Below are positions 34,216 through 46,470 of a stretch of DNA of 64,000 nt, in pieces; within the stretch, counting starts at the first letter, position 1, and every line of letters starts with the position of its first letter. Both the position numbers and the translations under genes were made by a program. Source of the DNA: Chytridium lagenaria (lineage: Eukaryota; Chytridiomycota; Chytridiomycetes; Chytridiales; Chytridiaceae); contig JAHLKC010000030.1 in assembly GCA_025449115.1 (NCBI GenBank), positions 1 through 64,000 of the forward strand, written 5' to 3'. The notes beneath the pieces were generated by a model. The model was not told the DNA's origin, searched no databases, and saw nothing but the letters and a program-made list of their open reading frames with translations.

Positions 34216-36614
34216 ATGACAAGTGGAGCAAGCAACCAGGTGCATGCCACGAGCTCTCGAGTTTTTTTACACGCTTTACCTTTTAATCTTGATAGCGTGC
34301 ATGCTAATTTACGATCCGTTTCTGTTGCCACATCATCCTCAGCTCCGGCAAAGAAGCTATGCGCAGAGTCAGTCGGATCCGGTAACTAAAGCCCATGAGG
34401 GACTCTTCGCAATACCAACGGCAACAACGCATCATCACCAGACAGATCGTCTGCAGCAACTCTCTTCAACCTCCTCCCATAGACGATAAAGATAAGAACA
34501 AGGAAAACAAGGACAAGAGTGCACCAGGAGACGATGGCGTTATTCAACAAAAAAAGAGAAGGAAGGAGCCGATGAAAATGGGAAGGTTACGTCAAAGCCT
34601 TTTCGAATGAGCCATATCCAAGCCATCAAACAGACTCGAGGATATCCGTTGTTGTCCCGAGGTTTTGTCAACTTGTCAAATGAGAACGTGTTGACAAGGT
34701 CATTGTTACAGGTTTAGCGTTCTTTGCCTCGTTCTACAACCTCATCACCATCCCAATGAACGTGGCATGGACCTGCAACATGGCAACAACAGGAAATATC
34801 ATGTTCAATTATGTGCTCGACACTTTTTTTCTCGGTGATACTATCTGCGAATGCTTTCGGCAGCAGACGGATGAATTTGGGTTTCCCGTCGTAGACGCGG
34901 CGGTGCTCACAAATTCTTACCTCTTTGAAAGATTCGGTATATGCAGCGTTCTCGGATCAATACCGTGGGATGTAATTGCATTTGTGGTTGGAAGACCAAC
35001 CATCTGCGATGATCACAGGTGACATGTCTTACAGACAGCGACCTATAACTTATTCGTTAAAGTTACTTGTTTCCGAATGCATACGAAGCATGGGCGTATA
35101 TTCGAATGCTACGGTTAATTCCAGCTTGGAAGGCGGTTGTTTATTTTGTAAATATCGACGTAAAGGGACTTTCAACACCGTTGCAACGCCTTATCAAGAC
35201 AATGGCATTTATATTAGGCGTTATTCATATTTCTGCATGTATTTTTTGGAAGATTAGTATGTACAGTCGGCCAAGGGAGGGTTGGATTTGGGTTGAAGGA
35301 CTCGTGTTAGATGATGAAGGGAAACCCATGCCGCTCGTAAGAAGATATATTAAGTAAGTAAAGCTTCCCTCGTTGCAGTACAGTTATAAGCTGTCTGATT
35401 TATCTAATAAATTTCCGTAGATCTTTCTATTCAGCCCAATTAGCTTTGTTCTTTCAAAATCGTGACCTTAGAACGGACCTCGAGAGAGCCTACTCAATTA
35501 TCGAAACCCTCTTAGCTGCAATGATTTTCGGCGGTCTTCTCGGTCTTATCATGGCATTGATAAAATCTACAGTAAAGACTGTGGCTTCTAAACAGGCCAT
35601 TGAGGACGGCATGATCGAGGAAAACATCAAGAGATTCATGGTTTCAAAATCCTTCCCCCACATCTGCAGGATGAGGTTATGAAGCATATTCGATACAAAG
35701 CCAACATGATGAAAGGAATGGAGTTGGGTAAAGCTTTTGCGGAATTACCGGATACTTTGACAGAAGATATCTATTTATGTAATGTTTTCGCATCATCCAT
35801 AGTCCTAAAACACAATACAGGTTTGTACTCGGACCTTATTAATTCGATCAGCTTGTTTAAAAACACGGACATTTCGTTTCGTATGAGCGTTATAAGGGCT
35901 CTTACGCCGCTGACATTACCGTCCAACACCACTATATTTTCTGAAGGCGAAGAAGCACTTGATCTGTAAGAAATGCACGAACTTTATGTATTTTAACCTT
36001 TAAAGCTACTTTATACGGCGAGGATGTGTCGAGCTTCAAACCGTTCTTCCAAACGGCTCAGTTCTCGTCTTTGACACGTTGAAAGAACACGACTTTTTGG
36101 TTGGTTTTACATTTATTCTCTATAACTAAAATTTGGTTTGTTAAGGTGAAACATCCATTATGCAACATCAACCACGAATGGCTACCGCCGTTACGACCGA
36201 AGAAACTGAGCTTTGTGTTTTATCAAGAGTAAGTGTGTTGCTACTTCTCTACATTAAGTCTTTCTAATGATCACACCCACACGCACATGTACTTAGGCTG
36301 CATTAACTTCGATAAGCAGCGAATGGCCCACCATTCAAGCGCGTTTAGTCCACGTTACAACACAGAGGCATCGTAATTATGTAGACGCCATTATGCGGAC
36401 GTCATCCCTTCTCGACGTAGCAAGGCTACCTAATCATCTGGCGGATAGGGGCCGTTCAGAGCAAGATCTCCAGAGACCAAAGGAAGAGGATACAAGCCTT
36501 GGAGTTTTAAAAAAGTTTTTCCCTACATCATTGAAGTATACAAGATTTCTTTCTACTCTTTCTCCTTACTTTCATACATCGTTCGCGAATCTGATGGATT
36601 CATTAGAAACGTAG
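34216..36614 (+). CDS. Cyclic-nucleotide-binding-domain (CNG/HCN/KCNH-type) channel with non-canonical pore
   Basis: The voltage-gated-like channel core is recognisable. S1 near 34710-34770 reads V-I-V-T-G-L-A-F-F-A-S-F-Y-N-L. S2 contains V-L-D-T-F-F-L-G-D. An S4-like I-R-M-L-R-L-I-P-A-W-K is near 35101. S5 has the conserved H-I-S-A-C-I-F-W (about 35226). S6 reads M-I-F-G-G-L-L-G-L-I-M-A-L-I. A C-linker (L-P-D-T-L-T-E-D-I) and a cyclic-nucleotide-binding domain follow. That domain includes G-E-T-S-I-M-Q-H-Q-P-R-M-A-T-A-V at about 36146, the phosphate-binding-cassette position with its Arg. The pore loop after S5 reads S-F-Y-S-A-Q-L-A-L-F-F-Q-N-R-D, so the usual T-V-G-Y-G is absent. Short introns and several one-base shifts (near 34680, 35070 and 35680) break the frame. 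The N-terminus is unresolved. Confidence 0.75.
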
Positions 36615-36979
36615 GAATGAGCCAAAGCACAAATAGACTAAAGTCTTCGGGTTACGCTATTCGGTTAGTTTGATACTAATTCTGCACTTTGTTTTTACTG
36701 AACGTTTTCTCTAAAATCCTTGTATCTCAATTTTTTCGTCGAACAGATCATCTGGAGAATCAGTTAACAAAAGAGATTGAAACTCATACTCTAAACTCAT
36801 ATAATAATTAAAAAAAATAAAAATAAACGAGGGTCATTGAACGGTTTATTTCTTCGATATCAGGGATTTTTTAATGACAAATAATGCTCAAAAACCATGT
36901 AAAGGTTGGAGCGCGAAAATAAACGGGTATTCGGGACACAATTAACGAAAGCTTTCAAAAAATATTTAGGCCACGCAAA
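36615..36979. other. Intergenic spacer between convergent genes
   Basis: This is AT-rich 3' flank shared by the channel gene (+) and AP-3 beta (-). No gene seen. Confidence 0.5.
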
Positions 36980-39689
36980 TTATGTCCAAGGGTTGCCATT
37001 TAACACTGTGGGAGCCACGCCATCCTGCGATGGCTGAACTTCCTCAGCGGCTTTGGCTTTTTCAGACTCGCCATCTTCCTCATCGTCCTCCTCATCGTCC
37101 TCTTCCTCTTCATCCTCCTCTTCATCCTCTTCATCCTCTTCTTCATCGTCGGCATCATCCTCCTCATCCTCGCTCTCTTCACTTTCCTCCTCCTCTTCTT
37201 CAGAAGTATCACTTGCCAAAAAGTTATCGAGATCTACAACTTTCTTCGGATGGGGTTTGTTTGACCATGGCCTTCGAATTTCCTTCTCAAGGCTGGATAC
37301 AACTACGTCTCTTTTCCAACCTTCTTGCGTTTCAGCCACCTCGCGAACAGCTGGATCCGGCTTCTCCGATGGCCAGTCTGACAGAGGCACGTAGTCTTTA
37401 GCTTGAAAATTAAGCGCATGTGATAAACTTCCCAATGTGAATCTTTCCCGACCTGATAGATTTAAGAAAAAATGAATGTGATAATAATCTACCAGAGAAT
37501 TTGCTTTTTGGCGCAGGGACGGCTTTCGTACCCAAAACAATATCCTTTATAGGATAAGCAGCAGGAGTTTCGGTAGAAATCCCTGACAACGCCTTGAAAA
37601 ATCTCGCTCGATCACGCACGTCGTAATCCATATCGTAACGGGCCATGGTCAGGACATATTGAAAGATCAGAGTTAAAACAGGCAGATGAGGGAATGACGC
37701 GAGAAGCTTCACTCCCAAATTCAAGATTTGAAGCTTCACCGAAGTCTCTTCTACCGCGAAGACTTTGGCCGCATATCGAAATGTATCTGGAGCATCTTCT
37801 GGAATAATGGTGCAATATTGTCCAACAAGCCAGAAAATAGAGGCGCGGGCAGCTCCGATGGTGATGGTTTCTAAAGATTTTGCAAGCGATCTGATAAGCT
37901 TAGCATTCGCGTCGGGGCGGAGCTGAACAAGCTGCCTCGTAACTACAACTGCTTCTGCAACAATTTTTTCTGCAAACGATTAGCACAAAATACAAAGCTT
38001 TATATATTCTTACCATCTTTGTTAGAGATAAGTGCCATCAAAACTCCCAAACAATCGTCAGCAATTTGAGGAATTTTGCAACTAATTCTTCCCAAAATTC
38101 TGATGGTATGCATAACAAGTTCGCGGTTATGAGTCCGAACATAATCCTGAAAAACGTCAGCAGGGGAGAATTAACATTCAAGCGAGCTACCTTAAGCTCT
38201 CTAATTAGCACAGTAACATTAAATTCTGAAGCAAGAAATGCTAGGATATCAAGTTTTAACTCCCGGATATGTGATGGCTCATTCAGATTTAAGAAGAACA
38301 CTTTCAAATATGGCTGAAGGACATATGGCCGAAACTCCGCGATAGTAATGATATTCAAAAGGACAAAATATGATTCTTCTGGTGAACTGCTTAAAAGACG
38401 AACGAGGGACTTGACAGGTCTATGACACTCGTCAAATGGTGCGAGGTGGATGAAGAGCTTGATGGTACTCAGAACCACAGATGTGTTTCTGCTTTGCAAT
38501 AAAGGAAGACTCGAGTTCAATAGGAGTCTATGATCGATGTCGATTCCTCCCGCCCGTCCATTTCTTGCTGCAGCCAATGTGTCTTTGTCAACGGAGTAAA
38601 AGTCGTTTGACTCTGCCTCTTTCAACGGCGCTGATGAAGAAATCTACGATATTAACAGAACTAATATGACATAGCAATACCTCAACATTGGGATCGAGGA
38701 AGTGCTGTCTGGAATAGCGAAGTAGTAAGTTCATAATCTCAATCTGGCTCCATTCGTCCGCGTCAATTAAAAGACGACACAGCTTTCGGAAGTGCTTGTG
38801 AATTAAGTCCAACCGATCGGGGCAAATTTCATTAAAACTTGAAACTATGCTCCCAAGAACGAGAGTAGAGTTGTCGTTTAAAAGTGTCTCAATAATTTCT
38901 ATATAAGCGTCTTTTTGCGAGTCCAAGCTACGACGTCAGCAAATTGCTAAAGGTAAAAGAAAACCTGTAGCATTTTGGGATAGCATTCGCGGCTGCTTTG
39001 CGAACATATGGTGACAGATCACTAGCTCCTTTCTTTAAGGCTAACATAACTTGAGGCCCTTAGCAATTCCGTACGAATCTTATGCTTACTTAAAGGTGCG
39101 ATCACCTCTACTCTAATGCTTGACATAACTCTTAGCGCCATGGCTCTAATTAGGGGATTTTTGTCGCTTAAATCTAATCCGTTAATCTAAATACGTAGTC
39201 AAATTACCTTTTTGAAAAGTGTTAATGGACAGCAAGGCCAAATCCGGCTCTTGTTCAGCATATCTAAGTAAATAGATATATACAAGCTTCCGCACTTCAA
39301 ACGACGTTGATGCAACATTTTTAACAACATCTTGTTCCATTAGCTGACGAAACGAAGTGTCATAATACCTGGGAAGAATTCGGACACATTCCGGCCCTTT
39401 GATATCATCTTTCACGTTAGCAGTAGCAGTGTAGGGAACTTACGGCGATTAATCGCTTTAACGCATCTATCTTTTCCTTGTCGAACTTTATAAGTTAGCT
39501 TACTTGAGACTATTAGGGTATTCCCACTTTTGAATCCAAGCCGATGCGAATTTCAGCAATCTTGTCTTCGCTAGTATCATAGAGGTTTCCAGGCAAAGTA
39601 ACTTCCTTGGATCGATCGACTATTTCCTGTGTCAGCCGTTTTCCTGCCTCTGTTGCTAGGGCAGCGGCTTGCGAGATGTACCTTTCCAT
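36980..39689 (-). CDS. AP3B: AP-3 adaptor complex beta subunit
   Basis: This is the large beta subunit of the AP-3 coat, which sorts membrane cargo from Golgi/endosome to the vacuole-lysosome. The most likely ATG is at 39689 ([20 protein letters not shown]); an upstream in-frame TTG exists but no ATG. The N-terminal trunk is made of helical repeats spread over many short-intron exons: [59 protein letters not shown], and [14 protein letters not shown]. The C-terminal hinge is very acidic (Glu/Asp/Ser run at about 37054-37200), as in animal AP3B. The protein ends shortly after it, so the C-terminal ear domain of animals is missing or reduced. The gene is divergent from Sec8 by about 56 bp. Confidence 0.9.
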
Positions 39690-39745
39690 GACGGCAATTC
39701 CAAATTTTTTAAGTAGAGCTGACAACCTTGAAACTACACCATACC
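39690..39745. promoter_or_regulatory. Short divergent promoter between AP-3 beta and Sec8
   Basis: Only 56 bp separate the inferred ATG of AP-3 beta (minus, 39689) from that of Sec8 (plus, 39746). Both genes must share this spacer and overlapping upstream sequence as promoter. Confidence 0.6.
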
Positions 39746-42700
39746 ATGTTTACCAAAAGGGCTCTGCGAAAGACCGTAGCTGAGGAGGAGGATGATGAGA
39801 TCACGGAGAGGCCGAGAGAATTTATTCGACCGGAAAACTTCAGCGATGAGCCAAATACGCTACCTAAGGAGGTTGTTGATGTCATGGATGCGATTAGGGC
39901 GGACTGGGATTTCATGGCTGAGGAAGATGTAACCTTTATGGATCTGTACGGTTTCTGATACTTTTAGTTCAACCCTATTCCTCATGCATTATCCTTACTG
40001 GATTCAAGCTCTTTAGGTTTAAGTTATCCGAGGTTCACAAAGATATATGATAAGCTTGAGATTGCTATGGATTTAATCGTGAATGGTGGACGTATTTTGG
40101 GGTCTTTCTAACAAAATGTCAAAGACTACCATCAGGCGTTTAATGCTGCTATTCAAACTTTTTCGAGTGTTGTTGAAAATATTTCGGGTATCGCTGTCTT
40201 GTTTTGCCCGCCTTAATCAGAAAGACTCCCAACAACGCGTCAAGGATATGAAGCTCAACTTGGAAAATTGCAAGGAATGGTTGCAATGTAAACGATTTGA
40301 ATTGCTTCACTTATGGGTAAAAAGCATTCAATACAAAGAAATGAATAGAATCCTGGATTTAATGTAATCACAACCGCGGGATCGTATGTCTGCTTAATCC
40401 ATTGCACAGCGATGAACTTCAGAAGACGCCGGAGCGTCTGGAGACATTGATTCATGGGAAATTCTACTTGACTGCAGTACGAACTTTGATATCAACTATA
40501 AAAACTTTGAATGGCGAGGATTTATTCGATATCGGGGCTTTAGAAAGCATTAGGTCCAAGTTGGATGATTTGAAAACCGTTGTGGGTATTTTAAGTTACC
40601 ATGCTCATGTATTCTACAGACTTTACCTGAAACATTGTTGGAGGAGCTTCATAATCATATATACTTGAAAAGTCCCTTTAGTGTAGATCGACTCTCAAAG
40701 CTTTCGTCTTTCTGTGAGCATTATTTCTTTGTTTTATGCTATTTCTTAGTATCATCTATCGTTTGATATTGTAATTCTAATTTTAATTGGGAGCGTAGCG
40801 AAATACTCTGAGCAAAGGTTGGTTTGCAAGTTTCTTCCGATTTAAAAAAATATCTATGAATATCTCATCTGTCGCTCACTTCAAAATTTTCAGAATAAAT
40901 GAAAAGGTTTGTGATGGTTCTTAGTGGGTTTTAAAGATGAAGATCATAGAGGACCTCGATCGAAATCCGGAGAGCGATTCTTTTAATTACATGAAAGCGC
41001 TACTCGAGAGTCTCTTTGTTTTGGGGCGCCTTCCGGATGCTATAGAGGTTAAAATTTATCTTACAACAACTGACATTTTAGATTGTCCGCGAAAGACTTC
41101 CTGTGGAGGTTTACTATGTAGTCGAGAGAACGATCCAGGAAGTTGATAGAAGGTTTCTACATTGGAGTTGAGCATACTATAAACATTTAGATCTGGAGCT
41201 TTGAGTGATAAGGCCTCCGACGATAAACATATGTTTGACTTGATCGGCTCAAGCACAAAGGTGGAGCAGGCGTCTCTTTTGCGGGATTTACTATCAAACC
41301 TATTTGTAAAGCTTGAAGCCATAATTGACGGGCATAAGTTTATCGGTGCATTCGTAAACTCCAAGGTTAGAAAATCATTAGGGTATTTTCTAACCGTCAA
41401 AGTCACTCAATTTAGAGAGTAGGAAGGATATGCTTAGCCAGATTCTAAATCACCCCCTTTTTTTTAATGCTTTCAGTGTACAGTGAGCGAGATGTTTGGC
41501 AAACCATTCAAAACGAAGTACGTAGGTATTACTACACCATGTACTTACATTTTTCTATATAGGTGAAAGCGCTTTTATATGATTATCTTACAAATTCAAA
41601 TCGAACATCGGCGTTTGCAAATGCAGTTGTCTCTATCAACGAGATTCTAAAGGAAAAAGGGTGAAGAACCGCGCGAAGGCCAAAAAGGTTATTTAAATTT
41701 AATACGCTAAACTCACAATTTAGCAAATCTTCCGAATTACTGGTTCCACAATATCAGATAGCCTTGAAAAGGAGTACAAAGATATTGTATCATCGGCTGC
41801 TCCAAATTCAACTCCCGCGACAGCCTCGGCCGACAGTACTTCCCTTGGTGGTCTTCTATAGGCATCATTGATAAATACGCGAATGTAGTCGCTGCTGGTC
41901 ATCGTCTACTCGTGCGGCCAGATCCCTATAACGTTCTCTTGGCTTTTAAACCGACCATTGCATTTTCAGAAAAGATAGAAGCGTCTATTGAATTTAGGTT
42001 ATAGCTGCTCCTTTTGTTTCAGTTATTTTTGCCCAAAAAAGTAACTTAAATATGGCCCATAAGTTCGGGAACTTTCAAAATATTCTTGGAGGACTTCATT
42101 TTGAATGTCTTTTTGCCGCAGATGGAGGAGAGAGTTTTGGAATATTTTCATAACTTTGTAATGGTTTCAAGAGATAGCTTAAGTATATCTGATCATTGTT
42201 AAGGCTCTGACGCATTTTGGACGGAATCTTCTCAAGACATTGCTGGCCATCCTCTTCTTAAGGTTTTATTAGCACTAATTTCTTTCATAACTTACTTTTT
42301 CCCTTTCTTTTTAAGAGTGCAATTGCACTTATAGTATTAATTCAGGGAATGTGCCGCACACTATTTGCCATCCCAGTTCATCAAAATGAATTTTATAAAA
42401 ATGATAGAAATGGTTTTAGTGAAGTTTTATGAGAAATGCCTCAATCGATTTAGAGGTGCTTAGACTTCTACTGTGTGAAAATAACCGCTTGTAGCCTTAA
42501 TGTCTGGGGATCAGTCAGGTCGGGAGTATGAGGGAGTCGGAATACTTAGTGCCGGTTGGGCTTGTGAAGACGAGATCGTTCAACTGCTTTTGCAAAACAC
42601 TTTTTTTCTTAACGGGGTATTCTTGACAGCTTACAACCCATATTTAAACGTATATTTCTAGACGCCAGACTTAGAAGTCAACCAAGCACTTTCTCAAAAG

Positions 42701-43870
42701 GTTAGCTTTTTATCATTTTACGCTGATTGCTGAACATGCTTAGGAAACATATATTGAGATGAAACTGAAGAAGGAGCGATCTTTTCACAGAAATGAACTT
42801 ATCTTCGAGCCGAGGAAATTAAAAAGCGTTAGCGCACATGCACTATAGTTTGTATTATGATCTATTTTCCGTCTTACTCACCCAGTTAGGACTGGTTTAT
42901 ATCTCAAGTATCGCAGCTTCGGATGTCAGACCGCGCACGGCGGCGGATACCAGATTTAAGATACCTCAAAGGCACCGGCGAATCCACATCATCTTTGGTT
43001 GGTAAAGCGTTGACTTGTATTTCTGACTGTACCAGGAGAACTACACTAAGTGGTCCACTGATAGTTTACCAAATATTCCAATCGATACTGAAGATGACGT
43101 TCGGTTACCCCTTAATCATGAAATGGGATCTCGTTTTGATTCAATATTAAATTACTACCAAGAACTTTCGGAAACTTACCTTTTACTCTACGCGTGGAAC
43201 TGCGGTGTCATTCCATGTTCTACCTTGATCTTGCTATGCGTGAGGTGGGCAACTAACAGGAAGGACTTTTAATAAGGTCTATCGTAGGGCAACTATTTGA
43301 TGGAAGACGAACCAAATGAGCCTGACCCCTACGTTTCATTACTCAACGAAGATCTCATAAATGTTGAGGAAGGAGTTAATAGCGCATTGCCAACTCGACG
43401 CATCAGGTGGCTGCACTTAGCTTTTAATAGCTAACAGATTCTACAGATTCTTATTTGACGGACTTTCCTCTCTCATCACCCATACCCTATGTGCAAATTT
43501 GAGATATGTTAAGCAAGTCAACCGCTTTGGAGTAATGAAGCTACTGCGAAATGTCCAGTCTATTCAACACTGCTTGACAAATATTGCTGCCATTCATGAG
43601 AAGGGTTTAGATAGGGCTCGGGATTACTTCACTCTTCTTGGCTTATCCGCAGAGGTGCGTCAAGAATAACTTCATGTATCCACTGATAATTTATAGGAGC
43701 TCTTTAATTTTATGAACTCTAACCCGGGTAGATTTTCTTTTGATGAATATATTGTTGTTTTGGATCTGATATTCCAGCCTACATTGGCTGAGGATATCCC
43801 TGGAGCAAGAAAGCAGTATCAATTGTACCTAGACAAGATTAAAGCTTTCTTTGTTGGGCGTACTAAATAA
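39746..43870 (+). CDS. SEC8: Exocyst complex subunit Sec8/EXOC4, many short introns
   Basis: This subunit of the octameric exocyst tethers secretory vesicles to the plasma membrane. The ATG at 39746 begins M-F-T-K-R-A-L-R-K-T-V. The early Sec8 hallmark region follows: V-M-D-A-I-R-A-D-W-D-F-M, then F-S-S-V-V-E-N-I-S, K-L-N-L-E-N-C-K, L-H-L-W-V-K-S-I-Q-Y-K-E-M and E-L-Q-K-T-P-E-R-L-E-T-L-I. This is the coiled-coil bundle of the family's N-terminus. The C-terminal exon (R-F-S-F-D-E-Y-I-V-V-L-D-L-I-F-Q) ends at TAA 43868-43870. I count more than a dozen exons but did not resolve all in the middle (about 41.4-43.4 kb), where the translation is diverged. The span of about 4.1 kb suits a protein near 1,000 residues. 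Confidence 0.85.
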
Positions 43871-43939
43871 AGCCAGAAAGCGTCCAAATTTTGGCACTGT
43901 TTGTTTTGTCCAAATTGTCCACTTTTTGTCTTATTAGAC

Positions 43940-45785
43940 ATGACAATCATCATTAAGGACTACGAGTTTGAGGAAACCGAGGAGAAGGCCTTTGTGGAGG
44001 TGAAAATTAGAGGGATTACAGCGAAGAAGGCAGATACTTTTGGTATGGTATTCACGAATGACTGAATTGGAAGGGCTGTTAATGTCTAGTACTTATATTG
44101 CTTATCTAGCCTGCGAAACGTACATCAAAGTCAATTGCACTCCGTATCTCTTTGAGGCCGACCTGGCGGGTGAAATAGAACCTGATGCATCTACAGTATT
44201 CATCGGTGGAGGAAGGGTCAAGTTTGAGTTGCAGAAGGTAGAATGTCAAACGGGACTTATATCTAAGTTCATATGTACAAAGGCAAACCCTGGTCTCTGG
44301 CATTCCTTGATATTTGGGTCGATTACGAAAGAGGAAAGACTTCTACGGAGAAAACAATCGCTGAAGATATCAGTACAAAAAGTTGAAATGGTAATAACTC
44401 TTTTGGCTTCAAAAACTAATTATGAAGGCCAAACAAAAGCTTGCAGAGTCAAAACGCGCAGAGGCAAACCTTTTGATTCAAAAACAGATTGAAGTGGAAA
44501 GAGAAGCTCGAGAGAAACTAGCTGCATTGAAAGCTCAAGAAAAAGAGCACATCCTCGTGAGTCAAAAAAAAAAAAAGGTCAATGTACTTGACGGTCATAT
44601 AGCAATATTTGGAAACAGACCATAGCGTGAAATCGGAAAGTGATGCGAAAGGTTTGGAAAACCAAAACTTAGCGGATAATGAGGGTAAGTCAGAAATGTT
44701 TTTCCAACTAACGATTATAACTTTAGAGAAACGAGTTTTGTCGGTCAAAAACGACAGCGAGGTAAAGCAATGGGCTATAGAGTCGAGATATCTGGAAAGT
44801 GAGGATGGAAACAAAATCTTTTCAGAAGTTGTGTATTCTCATCGCAATGACATAGATGGTATTGTAATTTTTTATAGAGTGAGACTAATAAAAATATAAG
44901 GTGGAAACTTCAACGAATCTGACTCTTCAGATGAAGATTTAAACATGAATGAAATATTGATGAGAGTCAGAGAACAAATGAAAGGTACTTTCAATTGTCG
45001 GGGCTCAGTTGATTTATTGGTGATGAGCAGCACGGAAGTCGCAGCTAAAACCTGAGCCACGGCAACAGGCTCGATATCCATTCGCTTTACAGGAAGAGCT
45101 CCGCTGCCGACATCTGTTGCCAGGGAATCCGAAGATTGTAATTTGTGTACATGTTCCTCTTATTAACGAAGTAGTCAAGTGGAAATTGAGAATAAAAAGT
45201 CAGAGGGAGAAAGACGTTAGGGAAAGGGCCTCTGCTCTCGACGACCCATTAGACGAAAGGGAGAAAAATCGTAGGACATGTTTTAAGCCGCAACTGAACT
45301 TTTTAGCGCTATTTCTTCAAGAAAAAGGAAATTCATTTCTACGCGCAGGAAATTATACGTCGGCTATTAATGCATATTCTGCAGCTTTGGCCATTGACGA
45401 CGAACTGATAAAGTAGGTGTTATTTTCAGCTTTAGTCTAAAGATTTCAAGCTCTTATGCGAACAGAGCACTGTGCTATTTTTCTTCTGGAGATCTCGAAT
45501 CTTGCGTATCCGACTGCAGTTCGGCTTTGGATGTTATTGGGAACGAGAAAAAAGGAGCCAGAGAGGGGCCATGCTATTCTTCCGGAATTGATTGCCATAG
45601 AAAAAGTTTTATACACGCGAAGGGGTGCAGCATTCTTTAATGCAGATAAAGTGGCGGAAGCACTACATGATTACAAAAAGGCCCACGCGCTAGATCCCGA
45701 AAGCAAGAGTATACAAGAGGATATGGAGACGGTGGCAGAAAGGCTGAAACTGCACTGTCAATCTCTACTGCGAGATATTCCATAG
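43940..45785 (+). CDS. DNAAF4: Dynein axonemal assembly factor 4 (DYX1C1-like), CS + TPR
   Basis: This is a cytoplasmic co-chaperone needed to preassemble axonemal dynein arms, found only in organisms with motile cilia or flagella. The ATG at 43940 begins M-T-I-I-I-K-D-Y-E-F-E-E-T. The CS (p23-like) domain follows, with Y-I-K-V-N-C-T-P-Y-L-F-E-A-D-L and L-W-H-S-L. A basic coiled coil comes next (A-K-Q-K-L-A-E-S-K-R-A-E, I-E-V-E-R-E-A-R-E-K-L), then a DNAAF4-typical linker. The C-terminal TPRs are E-K-G-N-S-F-L-R-A-G-N-Y-T-S-A-I-N-A-Y and R-R-G-A-A-F-F-N-A-D-K-V. At least five short introns are needed, and a break near 45560 is probably an indel. The gene ends 53 bp from the convergent ORMDL stop. 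Confidence 0.88.
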
Positions 45786-45837
45786 AGAATATGTCACAGA
45801 GTAGCCAAAACAATCGCCATGAATCTGTATTATTTAG

Positions 45838-46417
45838 CTATTCCGGATAGCTTTTCCTGTTGATTCCGAAAATTCTGACGTTATGCATTTGGGGCATCTT
45901 TCCAATTAACACAATTATCAGTGACGTCAGGTTGATCATAAACGTCGGAAAATCGTAGTGCGTATAATGTGTGCTTAATAAAAACCTAAGTAATTAGTCT
46001 TTGTTTTCTTATTTTCTTACAGAACGATTGGCATTAATGTCAGGTATTTCTTTGTGGGAGTGAATTGTGCCCCATTGTCAAGTTGCTCCCATAATGTTAA
46101 GCCAGCATTTCTCCCTGATTAACATCAAAAGGTGTTCCGATGACCCAATGGAACATGAAGAATGTTGCCTGAGAAGCTTGGTTAATTTCAAATACAGGCG
46201 AATGATATCACCCACCGTATTGTAGATAAGGTTGGTTAAAGTCCACGCCGCTTCCGCCGATATACCTGGGATAATTCCTAGGCCAATCCTCAACGCAAAC
46301 AAGACGAACACATTCGTCACCCATGATCCTGTTCTTTCGTCAAAAGTGATGCCTAGCTTTGGCCAAACCTCGCAAATTCAACCAAGCGCTATTCGCGTTT
46401 GTCAACAGCGTCGCCAT
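45838..46417 (-). CDS. ORM1: ORMDL/Orm sphingolipid regulator, four exons
   Basis: This small ER membrane protein binds and represses serine palmitoyltransferase. Exons on the minus strand are 46417-46369, 46328-46216, 46168-46021 and 45973-45838, with GT-AG introns of about 40-50 nt. The coding sum is 446 nt, one short of a multiple of three. A missing base near 46098 (after G-E-M-L-A) explains this, and about 148 residues result, the family's usual size. Diagnostic sequences are N-S-A-W-L-N-L-R-G-S-W-V, A-W-T-L-T-N-L-I-Y-N, H-W-V-I-G-T-P-F-D, L-W-E-Q-L-D-N-G-A-Q-F-T-P-T-K-K, H-Y-D-F-P-T-F and P-Q-M-H-N-V-R-I-F-G-I-N. The extended phosphoregulatory N-terminus of yeast Orm1/2 is absent, so it is more like animal ORMDL. 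Confidence 0.92.
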
Positions 46418-46470
46418 CAGTACGTTTCACGAAATATTTTTCGATACCTCGTTCCCTTAGAAATCAAAGG
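46418..46470. promoter_or_regulatory. Short divergent promoter between ORMDL and VAP
   Basis: The inferred ATGs lie 53 bp apart (46417 minus, 46471 plus), implying a shared bidirectional promoter for two ER lipid-regulation genes. Confidence 0.6.

Noticed and set aside
36982..37401. Plus-strand open frames with His/Pro- or Ser-rich composition
   Set aside because: They are antisense shadows of the acidic Glu/Asp/Ser tail of AP-3 beta.
41720..41902. Minus-strand 60-residue frame inside the Sec8 locus
   Set aside because: It is antisense to Sec8 exons with no independent support.
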